DNA of 64,000 bases. It comes from Mesorhizobium hawassense. Its GTDB lineage: Bacteria; Pseudomonadota; Alphaproteobacteria; Rhizobiales; Rhizobiaceae. The DNA is taken from NCBI RefSeq assembly GCF_003289945.1, contig NZ_QMBP01000012.1, positions 1 to 64,000 on the forward strand. Reading direction: 5' to 3'. The position numbers and the translations under genes are program-made. Shown here piece by piece: positions 55,505-63,682 of this stretch; position 1 is the stretch's first letter, and each line of letters begins with the position of its first letter. The notes beneath the pieces are model-generated. The model ran no database searches. It saw only the letters and a program-made list of their open reading frames with translations, and had not been told where the DNA came from.

Positions 55505-55849
55505 TCAACCAGCGAATTCGAAAGACCCTAGGTTGGCGGTCGCCCAGGATGCAATGGCGATGAGCACGACGCCGAGGGCCAGCGCCCAGGCAATGGCGGT
55601 GCAACCGCAGGACAGCAGCGCCATCGTGCCGATGCGGCCCTCGCGCCTGGCGGCCAAGGCTTCGTTGGTGAGCATGAACGGCCCGGCGCAAGCCGTCGCC
55701 GCCAGCGAACGCAGGATATGGACGGACGAGACATAGGGCTCGGCAAAGGCCAGCCGTCGTCCGGACAGCAGTTCCATCGCAGATCCGGACAGTCCGCAGG
55801 CCGTCAGACCGACCGCAAAAGCGTAAAGAACAAGCACAACGGCATCCAT
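55505..55849 (-). CDS. Small membrane protein of unknown function
   Basis: A 114-residue protein from the ATG at 55849 with three helices: MDAVVLVLYAFAVGLTACGLSGSAM, ILRSLAATACAGPFMLTNEAL, and LLSCGCTAIAWALALGVVLIAIASW. A central basic loop (AARREGRIG) separates the second and third. It is likely conserved in rhizobia, but I cannot name the family with confidence. It starts a short unit with the gamma-CA gene. Confidence 0.65.
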   Translation of the reverse strand: MDAVVLVLYAFAVGLTACGLSGSAMELLSGRRLAFAEPYVSSVHILRSLAATACAGPFMLTNEALAARREGRIGTMALLSCGCTAIAWALALGVVLIAIASWATANLGSFEFAG

Positions 55850-55959
55850 GTTTACCATCCGTTTACCATGAAAACGCACAGTCGTGCCAACGCGCTGCAA
55901 GAGCCATGCCGCCCGGGCTGTGCCGCTGCAGGACAGGTAGGCGGATCGGGGAAGAGCGA

Positions 55960-56688
55960 ATGAGACAGGCGACCGTCGCCGAGAGCCCGGACTTCGAGGT
56001 CGTCGATTCGACCTTGATGAAGCGGGTCTTCTATATCTTCGCGGCGCTGGCGCTGCTTTCGGTGGCGATCAGCGTCGGCGGCAAATGGCTTGGGCGGTCT
56101 ATCGCCATGGCTGGCTATTCGGATGACACGACGGTGCGCCAGATCGTCATGGGCAACAATCTGATCAGCGTGCCGGCGAACTTCATCCGCTTCGACCAGG
56201 CCAGGCGCGACGGCATCGCCTCGCGGCTCGATCTCTATCTGCGCTATCCCGAGATGGACGGCTACAGCACGGCCGCGCGCGACGACTTCAACCACGCGAC
56301 GACCCGGAAGATCATTTTCCTGTCGTTCGAGCCGCGGATGATGTCGCGCGACATGAGCGGCCGCTTCGCGCCGATCTACAGCGCCCTGATCGAAAAGCCG
56401 GGCACGGCCGGTCCGGGCGGCACGACGGTTTACGCCTTCAGCGAAAAATCAGGCTATCTGAACGAGGTGCTGGTCGTCGCCGAGCGTCCTGGCAAGGATC
56501 CGTTCGTCGCCCGCTGCCTGAGCGGTCCGAGCGCCGAGGAATCGCTGGCGCCCTGCGAACGCGACCTCCAGGTCGGCGACGATCTCAGCCTCACCTACCG
56601 TTTCCCGCGCGAGCTGCTCGCGAATTGGCCTGCGCTCGACGCGGCAATTGCAGCCAAGGCGGCGACCATTCTGAAGACGGGCCACTGA
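55960..56688 (+). CDS. Single-helix membrane-anchored protein of unknown function
   Basis: A 242-residue protein. One N-terminal membrane helix (VFYIFAALALLSVAISVGGKW, about 23-43) is followed by a mostly soluble domain: NNLISVPANFIRFDQARRDGIASRLDLYLRYPEMDGYS, KIIFLSFEPRMMSRDMSGRF, DPFVARCLSGPSAEESLAPCERDL (two cysteines) and LSLTYRFPRELLANWPALD. It probably faces the periplasm. I do not recognise a family. Confidence 0.7.
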   Translation: MRQATVAESPDFEVVDSTLMKRVFYIFAALALLSVAISVGGKWLGRSIAMAGYSDDTTVRQIVMGNNLISVPANFIRFDQARRDGIASRLDLYLRYPEMDGYSTAARDDFNHATTRKIIFLSFEPRMMSRDMSGRFAPIYSALIEKPGTAGPGGTTVYAFSEKSGYLNEVLVVAERPGKDPFVARCLSGPSAEESLAPCERDLQVGDDLSLTYRFPRELLANWPALDAAIAAKAATILKTGH

Positions 56689-56880
56689 GCCGTCGGCTCG
56701 ATCAATTAGCCGGCTATCATACCGAAGTGATGTCGCCGTCGAGGCATTGCTACAGGCCTGGAGCGACCAAGTCGTAGACAGCCTCGCGATGCCTGCCGCA
56801 CGCCTGGCTCAACGGTTCGACCTCACGGGCTCCAAGATACGATCTGGCATCTGACTGACAAGGCGCGCTAATGGTTTAGC

Positions 56881-58119
56881 ATGATGCCAGCCTATCTTGC
56901 CTTCGACCCCGCCAGCCGCCGCCTGCGTCTCGACCCGCATGAGCCGGCCTTCGTTCAGAACCCTTACGAGGCCTATGCCTTCCTGCATGGCGTCGCCAAC
57001 GCCTTCTTCTGGGAGGACTACGGCTTTTGGTGCTTCGGCGGGTTCGACGACGTCAGCCGGCTGCTGCGCGACCGCCGCTTCGGCCGACAGAACCCGGCCG
57101 GGGTTCCCGACAGCCGCGGCGTCGGCGACGACCGCTCGCATCTGGTGGCCTTCGACGCGATCGAGGCCAAATCCATGCTGGAGTTGGAGCCGCCTGTGCA
57201 TACGCGGCTGCGCACGCTGGTCAATCGCGCCTTCGTCTCGCGCCAGGTCGAGCGGCTCAGGCCGCGGATCGAGGCTTTGGCCAACGAGCTGATCGACCGC
57301 TTCGAGCCAAACGGCGTCGATCTGCTGCCCGCCTACGCCTCGCCCTTGCCGATCACCATCATCGCCGAAATGCTCGGCGTTCCGATCGAGATGGGGCCGC
57401 AACTGCTCGACTGGTCGCATCGGATGGTCGCCATGTACATGCACGGCCGCACGCGCGAGGTCGAGGATACGGCCAACCGCGCCGCGCGCGACTTTTCCGA
57501 CTTCCTGCGCGGCTATGTCGCCGAGCGGCGCAGGAAGCCTGGCGACGACCTGCTGTCGCTGCTGATCGAGGCCCAGGACAACGGCCAGAAACTTTCCGAG
57601 GACGAACTGGTATCCTCGGCCATCCTGCTTCTCAATGCCGGCCATGAGGCGACCGTGCATCAGACCGGCAATGCGGTGCGCTCGATCCTCGCGCAAGGCG
57701 GCGATCCGCGCCGCTTCTTCGACACGCCGGAGAAGAACGTCGCGGCGGTCGAGGAATGCCTGCGCTTCGACGCGCCGCTGCATATGTTCCTGCGCTATAC
57801 CTATGAGGAGATCGAAGTTTCGCCGGGCATCGTGGTCAAGCCGGGCGAGAATGTCGCGCTGCTGCTCGGCATGGCCAATCACGACCCGCTGGCATTCGAT
57901 GGACCCGGCATTTTCAATCCGGCCCGCACGGACCAGAAGAACGTCTCCTTCGGCGCCGGCATTCACTTCTGCATCGGCGCGCCGCTGGCGCGGCTCGAAC
58001 TGCAGGTGTCCCTGAAGACGCTGTTCGACCGGTTGCCGGATCTGCGCCTAGCGGAGGCGCCGCGCTTCCGCGACACTTACCATTTCCATGGGCTGGAACG
58101 AGTTGCCGTGGCCTTTTGA
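56881..58119 (+). CDS. Cytochrome P450
   Basis: A 412-residue soluble bacterial P450. The I-helix oxygen motif is LLNAGHEATVHQ (the acid/alcohol pair is Glu-Ala-Thr). ExxR lies in AAVEECLRFD. The heme loop is FGAGIHFCIGAPLARLE with the heme-ligand Cys in the FCIG portion. The substrate is unknown and no ferredoxin or reductase gene is adjacent. A binding-protein-like gene starts 51 bp downstream on the same strand. The first codon could be either of two adjacent ATGs. Confidence 0.95.
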   Translation: MMPAYLAFDPASRRLRLDPHEPAFVQNPYEAYAFLHGVANAFFWEDYGFWCFGGFDDVSRLLRDRRFGRQNPAGVPDSRGVGDDRSHLVAFDAIEAKSMLELEPPVHTRLRTLVNRAFVSRQVERLRPRIEALANELIDRFEPNGVDLLPAYASPLPITIIAEMLGVPIEMGPQLLDWSHRMVAMYMHGRTREVEDTANRAARDFSDFLRGYVAERRRKPGDDLLSLLIEAQDNGQKLSEDELVSSAILLLNAGHEATVHQTGNAVRSILAQGGDPRRFFDTPEKNVAAVEECLRFDAPLHMFLRYTYEEIEVSPGIVVKPGENVALLLGMANHDPLAFDGPGIFNPARTDQKNVSFGAGIHFCIGAPLARLELQVSLKTLFDRLPDLRLAEAPRFRDTYHFHGLERVAVAF

Positions 58120-58170
58120 CCGCGAACCGATCCGCCTCGAACAGCTGAATTCGTCGCTCGGAAGCTGGAC

Positions 58171-58878
58171 ATGAAATTCGCCTACCTGCAGGAGTCGCCT
58201 TTTTGCTTCACCGATGCCGCCGGCAACCTCGGCGGTTGCGATGCGGTGCTCGCCGAGAAGATTTGCCAGATGCTCGGGCCGGAGGACTTCTCATCGATCG
58301 AGGCGGAGTTCGCTGAACTGCTCCCCGGTTTGGCCGAAGGCCGCTGGGACATGACGACCGGTCTGTTCATCTCCGAGGAACGCAGCAAGCTCGTGAACTT
58401 CACGCGGCCGATCTGGTCACTGCCGGACGGGCTGATGGTCGTCAAAGGCAATCCGCTGGAGTTGAACGGCTATAGCTCCGTCGCCCGCCATCCCTCCGCC
58501 GTGCTCGCGGTGATATCGGGCCAGATCCAGCACCAGACCGCGCTGCAAAACGGCGTGCCGCCGCAGCGGGTCAGGATTTTCGCCACGCAGGCCGAAGCAG
58601 CCGAAGCCGTCGCGGCAGGCCGCGCCGACGCCTATGCCAGCGTCGCCATGGCGCATCGCGGCTATGTCAACGCACGGCCTGGGGCGCTGCTCGATGTGAT
58701 CGATGTGCCTGTTTCCGAACGGCTGCCCGCCGCAGGCGCTTTCGCTCTGGCCAAAGGCAACGACGCGCTGCGCCGGCGTGTCCATCAATGCCTCGGTGAT
58801 CTGCTCGGAAGCGCCTGGCACCGGGAGATGATGGGCCAACATGGCTTTTCCGACAGCGATATCGACCGGCTGCTCTGA
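58171..58878 (+). CDS. Orphan solute-binding-protein-like protein without signal peptide
   Basis: A 235-residue protein of the family-3 binding-protein fold (YLQESPFCFTDAAGNLGGCDAVLAEKICQML, GRWDMTTGLFISEERSKLVNFTRPIWSLPDGLMV, AGRADAYASVAMAHRGYV). The start MKFAYLQESPF leaves no room for a signal peptide, and there are no transporter genes beside it. A cytoplasmic ligand sensor or P450-linked substrate binder is possible, or export depends on an unseen upstream start. Confidence 0.85.
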   Translation: MKFAYLQESPFCFTDAAGNLGGCDAVLAEKICQMLGPEDFSSIEAEFAELLPGLAEGRWDMTTGLFISEERSKLVNFTRPIWSLPDGLMVVKGNPLELNGYSSVARHPSAVLAVISGQIQHQTALQNGVPPQRVRIFATQAEAAEAVAAGRADAYASVAMAHRGYVNARPGALLDVIDVPVSERLPAAGAFALAKGNDALRRRVHQCLGDLLGSAWHREMMGQHGFSDSDIDRLL

Positions 58879-58892
58879 GTACTGCGAAGCGA

Positions 58893-59237
58893 TCAAAGCT
58901 TGATCACATATTCCTTGCGCGTCGTTTCGAGCACTTCCCAGGTGCCATTGAACCCCGGCCTCAGCACAAAACTGTCGCCGGCCCTCACGGTGCGCGCCTC
59001 GCCGCCGTCCTCGGCGATCACCGAGACGCCGGACAGGATGTGGCAGAATTCCCATTCATCATAGGCGATGCGCCATTTGCCAGGCGTCGCTTCCCAGATG
59101 CCGGCATAGAGGCCGCCGTCGCGCTCCTCGACATTCCAGGTGCGGAATTTCGGATCGCCCGAGATCACCCGGTCCGGGGCCGGCGCGCCGGCCTCCGGTT
59201 CGACGCTGTCGATATTGACCGTAAGAAAGGCCGACAT
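58893..59237 (-). CDS. Cupin-domain protein
   Basis: A 114-residue single cupin of the DUF861/EutQ-like type: GDPKFRTWNVEERDGGLYAGIWEATPGKWRIAYDEWEFCHILSGVSVIAEDGG and GDSFVLRPGFNGTWEVLETTRKEYVI. The metal-site residues of motif 1 appear as EWEFCH. It begins one base after the metY stop and is probably co-translated. The ligand is unknown. Confidence 0.88.
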   Translation of the reverse strand: MSAFLTVNIDSVEPEAGAPAPDRVISGDPKFRTWNVEERDGGLYAGIWEATPGKWRIAYDEWEFCHILSGVSVIAEDGGEARTVRAGDSFVLRPGFNGTWEVLETTRKEYVIKL

Positions 59238-59238
59238 A

Positions 59239-60519
59239 TCAGACCTTGCCGAGCGCCTGTTCGAGGTCGGCGACGATGTCGTTGACGTCCTCGATGCCGA
59301 TCGACAGCCGCACCGTATCCGGCCCGGCGCCGGCCTTGATCTTCTGCTCGTCGGACAGCTGCCGGTGCGTGGTCGAGGCCGGATGGATGACCAGCGACTT
59401 GGTGTCGCCGACATTGGCGAGATGCGAGAACAGCTCCAGCGCCTCGACGAACTTGACGCCGGCCTCGTAGCCGCCCTTGAGGCCGAAGGTGAAGACGGCT
59501 CCGGCGCCCTGCGGCGAGTACTTTTTCTGCAGAGCATTGTTCTTGTCGCTCGGCACTCCAGGATAGTTCACCCACGCGACTTTCGGATGGTTCGAAAGCC
59601 AGGCCGCGACACTCACGGCGTTGTCGCAATGGCGCTGCATGCGGAGCGGCAGGGTTTCCAAGCCGGTCAGGATCAGGAAGGCGTTGAAGGGCGAAATCGC
59701 CGGGCCAAGGTCGCGCAGGCCGAGCACGCGCGCCGCGATGGCGAAAGCGAAATTGCCGAAGGTCTCGTGCAGCACGAGACCGCCATATTCGGGTCGCGGC
59801 TCCGACAGCATCGGATATTTGCCCGACTTCGACCAGTCGAATGTGCCGCCGTCGACGATGACGCCGCCGATCGAATTGCCATGGCCGCCGATGAACTTGG
59901 TCAGCGAATGAACCACGATGTCGGCGCCGTGCTCGATCGGCCGCACCAGATAGGGCGAAGCTAGCGTGTTGTCGACGATCAGCGGCAGGCCATGCTTGCG
60001 GGCGATGTCGCCGATCTTCTCGATATCGACGAAGGCGCCGCCGGGATTGGCGAGGCTTTCGATGAAGATCGCCTTGGTCTTGTCGTCGATCTGGTTCTCG
60101 AAGGTCGAGAGGTCATTGACGTCGGCCCAGCGTACCTCCCAGCCATAATTCTTGAAAGCATGGCCGAACTGGTTGATCGATCCGCCATAAAGCTTGTTGG
60201 CGGCGATGAAATTTTCGCCAGGCTGCATCAGATTGTGGAAGACGATGACCTGCGCGGCGTGGCCCGAGGCGACGGCGAGCGCCGCCGTGCCGCCTTCGAG
60301 CGCGGCGACGCGCTCCTCGAGCACCGCCTGCGTCGGGTTCATGATGCGGGTGTAGATGTTGCCGAAGGCCTTCAGCCCGAATAGCGAGGCGGCATGGTCG
60401 GCATCGTCGAAGACAAAGGAGGTCGTCTGGTAGATCGGCGTGGCGCGGGCGCCGGTTGCCGGATCCGGCTTGGCGCCGGCATGAACGGCTAGCGTGTTGA
60501 AACCAGGCGTACGGGTCAT
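59239..60519 (-). CDS. metY: O-acetylhomoserine aminocarboxypropyltransferase (sulfhydrylase)
   Basis: A 426-residue PLP enzyme of the Cys/Met metabolism family making homocysteine from O-acetylhomoserine and sulfide. Motifs: RATPIYQTTSFVF, YTRIMNPTQAVLEERVAALEGG, GENFIAANKLYGGSINQFGHAF, and the PLP lysine in VHSLTKFIGGHGNSIGG. It heads a two-gene unit with the cupin. A methionine-linked leader was looked for upstream; no SAM riboswitch was recognised, only a ccgggc/gcccgg hairpin at 60553-60576. Confidence 0.95.
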   Translation of the reverse strand: MTRTPGFNTLAVHAGAKPDPATGARATPIYQTTSFVFDDADHAASLFGLKAFGNIYTRIMNPTQAVLEERVAALEGGTAALAVASGHAAQVIVFHNLMQPGENFIAANKLYGGSINQFGHAFKNYGWEVRWADVNDLSTFENQIDDKTKAIFIESLANPGGAFVDIEKIGDIARKHGLPLIVDNTLASPYLVRPIEHGADIVVHSLTKFIGGHGNSIGGVIVDGGTFDWSKSGKYPMLSEPRPEYGGLVLHETFGNFAFAIAARVLGLRDLGPAISPFNAFLILTGLETLPLRMQRHCDNAVSVAAWLSNHPKVAWVNYPGVPSDKNNALQKKYSPQGAGAVFTFGLKGGYEAGVKFVEALELFSHLANVGDTKSLVIHPASTTHRQLSDEQKIKAGAGPDTVRLSIGIEDVNDIVADLEQALGKV

Positions 60520-60678
60520 CGAAATCTCCCTCTCCTAACCGTTCGAAAATCGCCGGGCATTCTTGGCGAAGCCCGGGTGGGAATGCAAAGAAGAAAATAC
60601 CTTTCGGAGTGCGACCTTGGGCGAACGCCCGAGAAAATCCATTTCTTCCCGGAATAATTTTGCGCGAGCTGTACTTGC

Positions 60679-61200
60679 CTATTTCTGCCGCACGCCGAAG
60701 CTCTGAAAACCCTGTCGCATTATCGGCTTCTTCGACGACAGCACGCCGGAGTTGACGCCGGTCCAGCCGATCTCGCCCGACAGCTTGCCATATTCGATCT
60801 TCGGGCAGCGGTTCATCACCACCTTGATGCCGGCTGCCTCGGCACGGGCAGCGGCCTCGTCATGGCGCACGCTGAGCTGCATCCAGACGACCTTGGGCAG
60901 CGGGTCGAGCTTGAGCACCTGGTCGATGATCCCCGGTATGGCTGCCGAACCGCGAAAAATATCGACCATGTCGACTGGCTGCGGCAGGTCGGCCAGACTG
61001 GCATAAACCGTGCGGCCAAGGATTTCCTTGCCGGCATGGCCCGGGTTGATCGGAAACACCGAAAAACCCTTGGCGAGAAGATATTTCAGCACGAAGTAGC
61101 TCGGTCGCACGTCGTTCGGCGAAGCGCCGACCATGGCGATGGTTTTCACCGAATTCAGGATGCCGGCGATGTAGGCGTTGTCGTAGGTGTCGTGATTCAT
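60679..61200 (-). CDS. CoA-binding-domain protein (YccU-like)
   Basis: A 173-residue Rossmann-fold protein: VKTIAMVGASPNDVRPSYFVLKYLLAKGFSVFPINPGHAGKEILGRTVYASLADLP, VDMVDIFRGSAAIPGIIDQVL, VWMQLSVRHDEAAARAEAAGIKVVMNRCPKIEY. It is a stand-alone CoA-binding domain of unknown role. Its start overlaps the stop of the AAA gene by four bases, so the two are translationally coupled. Confidence 0.92.
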   Translation of the reverse strand: MNHDTYDNAYIAGILNSVKTIAMVGASPNDVRPSYFVLKYLLAKGFSVFPINPGHAGKEILGRTVYASLADLPQPVDMVDIFRGSAAIPGIIDQVLKLDPLPKVVWMQLSVRHDEAAARAEAAGIKVVMNRCPKIEYGKLSGEIGWTGVNSGVLSSKKPIMRQGFQSFGVRQK

Positions 61201-61973
61201 GGCTCGTCCTCATACAGCGCTTCGGCGAGAAAGGCAGCCGGGTCGCTGCAGAAGTCGCGCATCATGCGAAAATGATCGGTGTCCTGGAAATCGACCGGGT
61301 CGAGGCCGAAGCGGCTGATGCGGAAGAGCCGCGCATTCGGACAAGCCATCAGCAGCGGCGAGTGCGTGGCCATGATCACCTGCGCGGTGCCGGACTGCTC
61401 CATGCGTTGCAAAAGCTTGAGCAGTTCGATCTGGCGCGTCGGCGACAGCGCGCTTTCGGGCTCGTCGAGAATGTAGATGCCTTGCCGGCGGCAGCGCTCC
61501 TCGAAGAAGCGGATGAAGCCTTCGCCATGCGACCACGACAGGAAATCGGGTGGCGCACCGCCGGATTCCCGCGCGGCCTCGTCGAGATAGCGCGCAACCG
61601 AATAGAAAGACTCGGCGCGAAAGAACCAACCTGCGGTCACCTTCGGCAGCCAGTGGCACCGGAAACCGCTCGCCAGCCCTGCGCCGCTCTTGTCGATTGC
61701 GCGAGAATGATCGACGGGCATGTAGCCCTTGCCGCCACCAGCCTCGTCATAGCCGGCCAAGGCTCCGATCGCTTCGAGCAACGTCGATTTGCCGGTGCCG
61801 TTCTCGCCGACGATGATGGTGATGGCCGAAGCGAATTCGAACTCGAATGCGCGCTCCCGGAAGAGCGGCAGGCTCCAGGGATATTGCTCCCAGTCGGCGA
61901 CGCGCGACGGCTCGAGCAGGATGCGCTTGAGATAAGGCGCCTTCAGCCGTGTCAGTTGCTTGCGGGCAGCCAC
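61197..61973 (-). CDS. AAA-family ATPase of the RecF/ABC-like type
   Basis: A 258-residue P-loop protein. Walker A is GENGTGKSTLLEAIGALAG, Walker B is IYILDEPESALSP, and the switch region is VIMATHSPLLM. A signature-like LSWSHGEG replaces the usual LSGG. It lacks the coiled-coil arms of SMC proteins and has the compact form of small AAA_21/ABC-like ATPases found alone or in defence islands. The overlap with a CoA-binding gene and an upstream enoyl-CoA hydratase rather suggests a metabolic setting. Confidence 0.85.
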   Translation of the reverse strand: MAARKQLTRLKAPYLKRILLEPSRVADWEQYPWSLPLFRERAFEFEFASAITIIVGENGTGKSTLLEAIGALAGYDEAGGGKGYMPVDHSRAIDKSGAGLASGFRCHWLPKVTAGWFFRAESFYSVARYLDEAARESGGAPPDFLSWSHGEGFIRFFEERCRRQGIYILDEPESALSPTRQIELLKLLQRMEQSGTAQVIMATHSPLLMACPNARLFRISRFGLDPVDFQDTDHFRMMRDFCSDPAAFLAEALYEDEP

Positions 61974-62017
61974 GTCGAACCTTCAGCGATGGAATGTCGC
62001 GGCTTCATTCAAACCGG

Positions 62018-62839
62018 CTACTCGTCGATCCATTCCGGCTTGCGCTTGCCGATGAAGGCGCCGATGCCTTCCTCGGCATCGCGCGCCAGCATGTTTTCGA
62101 CCATTACGCGGCCGGTATAGGCATAAGCGTCGGCCAGCCCCATTTCGGCCTGAGCATAAAACGCTTCCTTCCCGGTCCTGACGACCAAAGATGATTTCGA
62201 GGCAATGGTTTGCGCGTATTTGTTGACGACCTGATTCAGATATTCGCGTGGCACGATGCGGTTGATCAGCCCGAATTCCTTGGCGGTCGCGGCGTCGATC
62301 GTCTCGCCGGTAAGCAGCATTTCCATCGCCTGCTTGCGCGAGACGTTGCGCGACAGCGCTACCATCGGCGTCGAGCAGAACAGGCCGATGTTGACGCCCG
62401 GCGTGCAGAAACTCGCTTCGTGCGAGGCGATGGCAAGGTCGCAGCTCGCGACCAGCTGCAGGCCGGCGGCCGTGGCAAGGCCATCGACCTCGGCGATCAC
62501 CGGCTTCGGGTGGCGCACGATGGTCTGCATCAGGCTCGCGCAGGCGGCGAAGGTTTTTTCGAAGAAGGCCTTACCGCGGTCCGGCTCGGCGCGGTGCGCG
62601 GTCAATTCCTTCAGATCGTGACCGGCGCAGAACACCTTGCCGGAGGCTGCCAGGATGATGACGCGCACGGATTTGTCGGCCTTCACGCGATCGAACTCGG
62701 CCTGCAATGCCGCCATCGTCGCCAGCGACAGCGCATTGGCCGGCGGGCCGGCGAGCGTGAGGCGCAGAACACCTTTGTCCTGGCTGGCAAGAACGGGACC
62801 GTCGGCGACGGCGGGCTTGATGGCAACGACTTCAGCCAC
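62018..62839 (-). CDS. Enoyl-CoA hydratase/isomerase family protein
   Basis: About 273 residues from a GTG start at 62839. The crotonase core has LTLAGPPANALSLATMAAL, FCAGHDLKEL (oxyanion loop), KPVIAEVDGLATAAGLQLVASCDLAIASHEASFCTPGVNIGLFCSTP and MEMLLTGETIDA. The catalytic Glu positions of classic hydratases are not obvious; the second carries CTPGVNIGLF. It probably acts on an acyl-CoA in beta-oxidation or a related route. It is divergent from a thioesterase gene. Confidence 0.9.
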   Translation of the reverse strand: MAEVVAIKPAVADGPVLASQDKGVLRLTLAGPPANALSLATMAALQAEFDRVKADKSVRVIILAASGKVFCAGHDLKELTAHRAEPDRGKAFFEKTFAACASLMQTIVRHPKPVIAEVDGLATAAGLQLVASCDLAIASHEASFCTPGVNIGLFCSTPMVALSRNVSRKQAMEMLLTGETIDAATAKEFGLINRIVPREYLNQVVNKYAQTIASKSSLVVRTGKEAFYAQAEMGLADAYAYTGRVMVENMLARDAEEGIGAFIGKRKPEWIDE

Positions 62840-62992
62840 TTTCCAACCTTTCGGTTCAGCGCTCGCGGCGCATGGAGCAACAGAACTAGCACGCTGCCGG
62901 TTGAAGAACAGCCGCGAGGCGTGTTTTCTCCGTCGCACCGTTTGGTCCAGGCATATCGCCCGGAGCTTGCCATCTCATATAGGACGCCGCCC

Positions 62993-63457
62993 ATGCCTGC
63001 CCAAAGCAATCTGAAGCCGATGCTCAACGCGGCCGAAGTCAACGCGCTGATGGCGAGCGTCTATCCGCAGCTCAACGACAATTTCACTTCCTATGAGGCG
63101 ATCGACGTGTTTCCGGGCGGCTGCACGGTGCGTCTCAACGCCGACGAGCGGCATCTGCGCCCCGGTGGCACGGTCTCGGGGCCGTCGCTGTTCACGCTGG
63201 CCGACATTGGCGGTTATGTCTGCGTGCTCAGCCACGCCGGGCCGGACGCGCTTTCGGTGACGGTCAACCTCGACATCAACTTCATGCGCAAGGCCGAAGC
63301 CGGCCCGATCGACGGCCACTGCCGGATCCTGAAGCTGGGCAAGAGCCTGATGGTGTTCGACATCGACATCGTGGCGGGCCTGGATGGCCACACCGTCGCG
63401 CATGCCACCGGTACCTATTCGATCCCAAGGAAGCGCGAGAATGATGTGGTAAAATAA
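62993..63457 (+). CDS. PaaI-family hotdog thioesterase
   Basis: A 154-residue hotdog-fold protein with the PaaI layout: DECHLRPGG-type motif as NADERHLRPGGTVSGPSLFTLADIGGYVC, then LDINFMRKAEAGPIDGHCRILKLGKSLMVFDIDI and HTVAHATGTYSIP. It hydrolyses acyl-CoA or aryl-CoA. The divergent crotonase gene fits a joint role in CoA-ester metabolism. Confidence 0.92.
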   Translation: MPAQSNLKPMLNAAEVNALMASVYPQLNDNFTSYEAIDVFPGGCTVRLNADERHLRPGGTVSGPSLFTLADIGGYVCVLSHAGPDALSVTVNLDINFMRKAEAGPIDGHCRILKLGKSLMVFDIDIVAGLDGHTVAHATGTYSIPRKRENDVVK

Positions 63458-63519
63458 TACCACTTATTCAAACCATTGTTTTTGCATTATTTTATTCGAT
63501 GCGCTTGTTTTCCGTTGCC

Positions 63520-63547
63520 TTGACGCATCAGGCACCCTCGCCTATAA
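63520..63547 (+). promoter_or_regulatory. Promoter of rplM
   Basis: TTGACG (63520-63525), 16-bp spacer, CTATAA (63542-63547), a near-consensus housekeeping promoter. It predicts a leader of about 130 nt before the L13 start. Confidence 0.75.
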
Positions 63548-63561
63548 GCCCTCCCGAAGCA

Positions 63562-63585
63562 GCGGCCCACAGCGGCCGCCGTTTT
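63562..63585 (+). promoter_or_regulatory. Hairpin in the L13 leader
   Basis: gcggcc (63562-63567) pairs with ggccgc (63574-63579), followed by CGTTTT. Closer to the start, cctgcc-cttggcaggg forms a second hairpin near 63645-63660. Autoregulation by ribosomal protein is common for this operon, but this leader is not a matched family. Confidence 0.4.
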
Positions 63586-63682
63586 GTTATTGGCGGGCGG
63601 CTCCGGCTGCTCAAGCCAATCCAAGCAACAAGAAACGCCTTTTCCTGCCCTTGGCAGGGAAGGTCAACGTGAGAGCAAAACC

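Noticed and set aside
60520..60678. Possible SAM-II riboswitch before metY
   Set aside because: No conserved SAM-II pseudoknot sequence could be found on either strand; only ordinary short hairpins.
62210..62992. In-frame extension of the thioesterase gene far upstream
   Set aside because: It is antisense to the enoyl-CoA hydratase and has no domain; ATG 62993 fits the family start.
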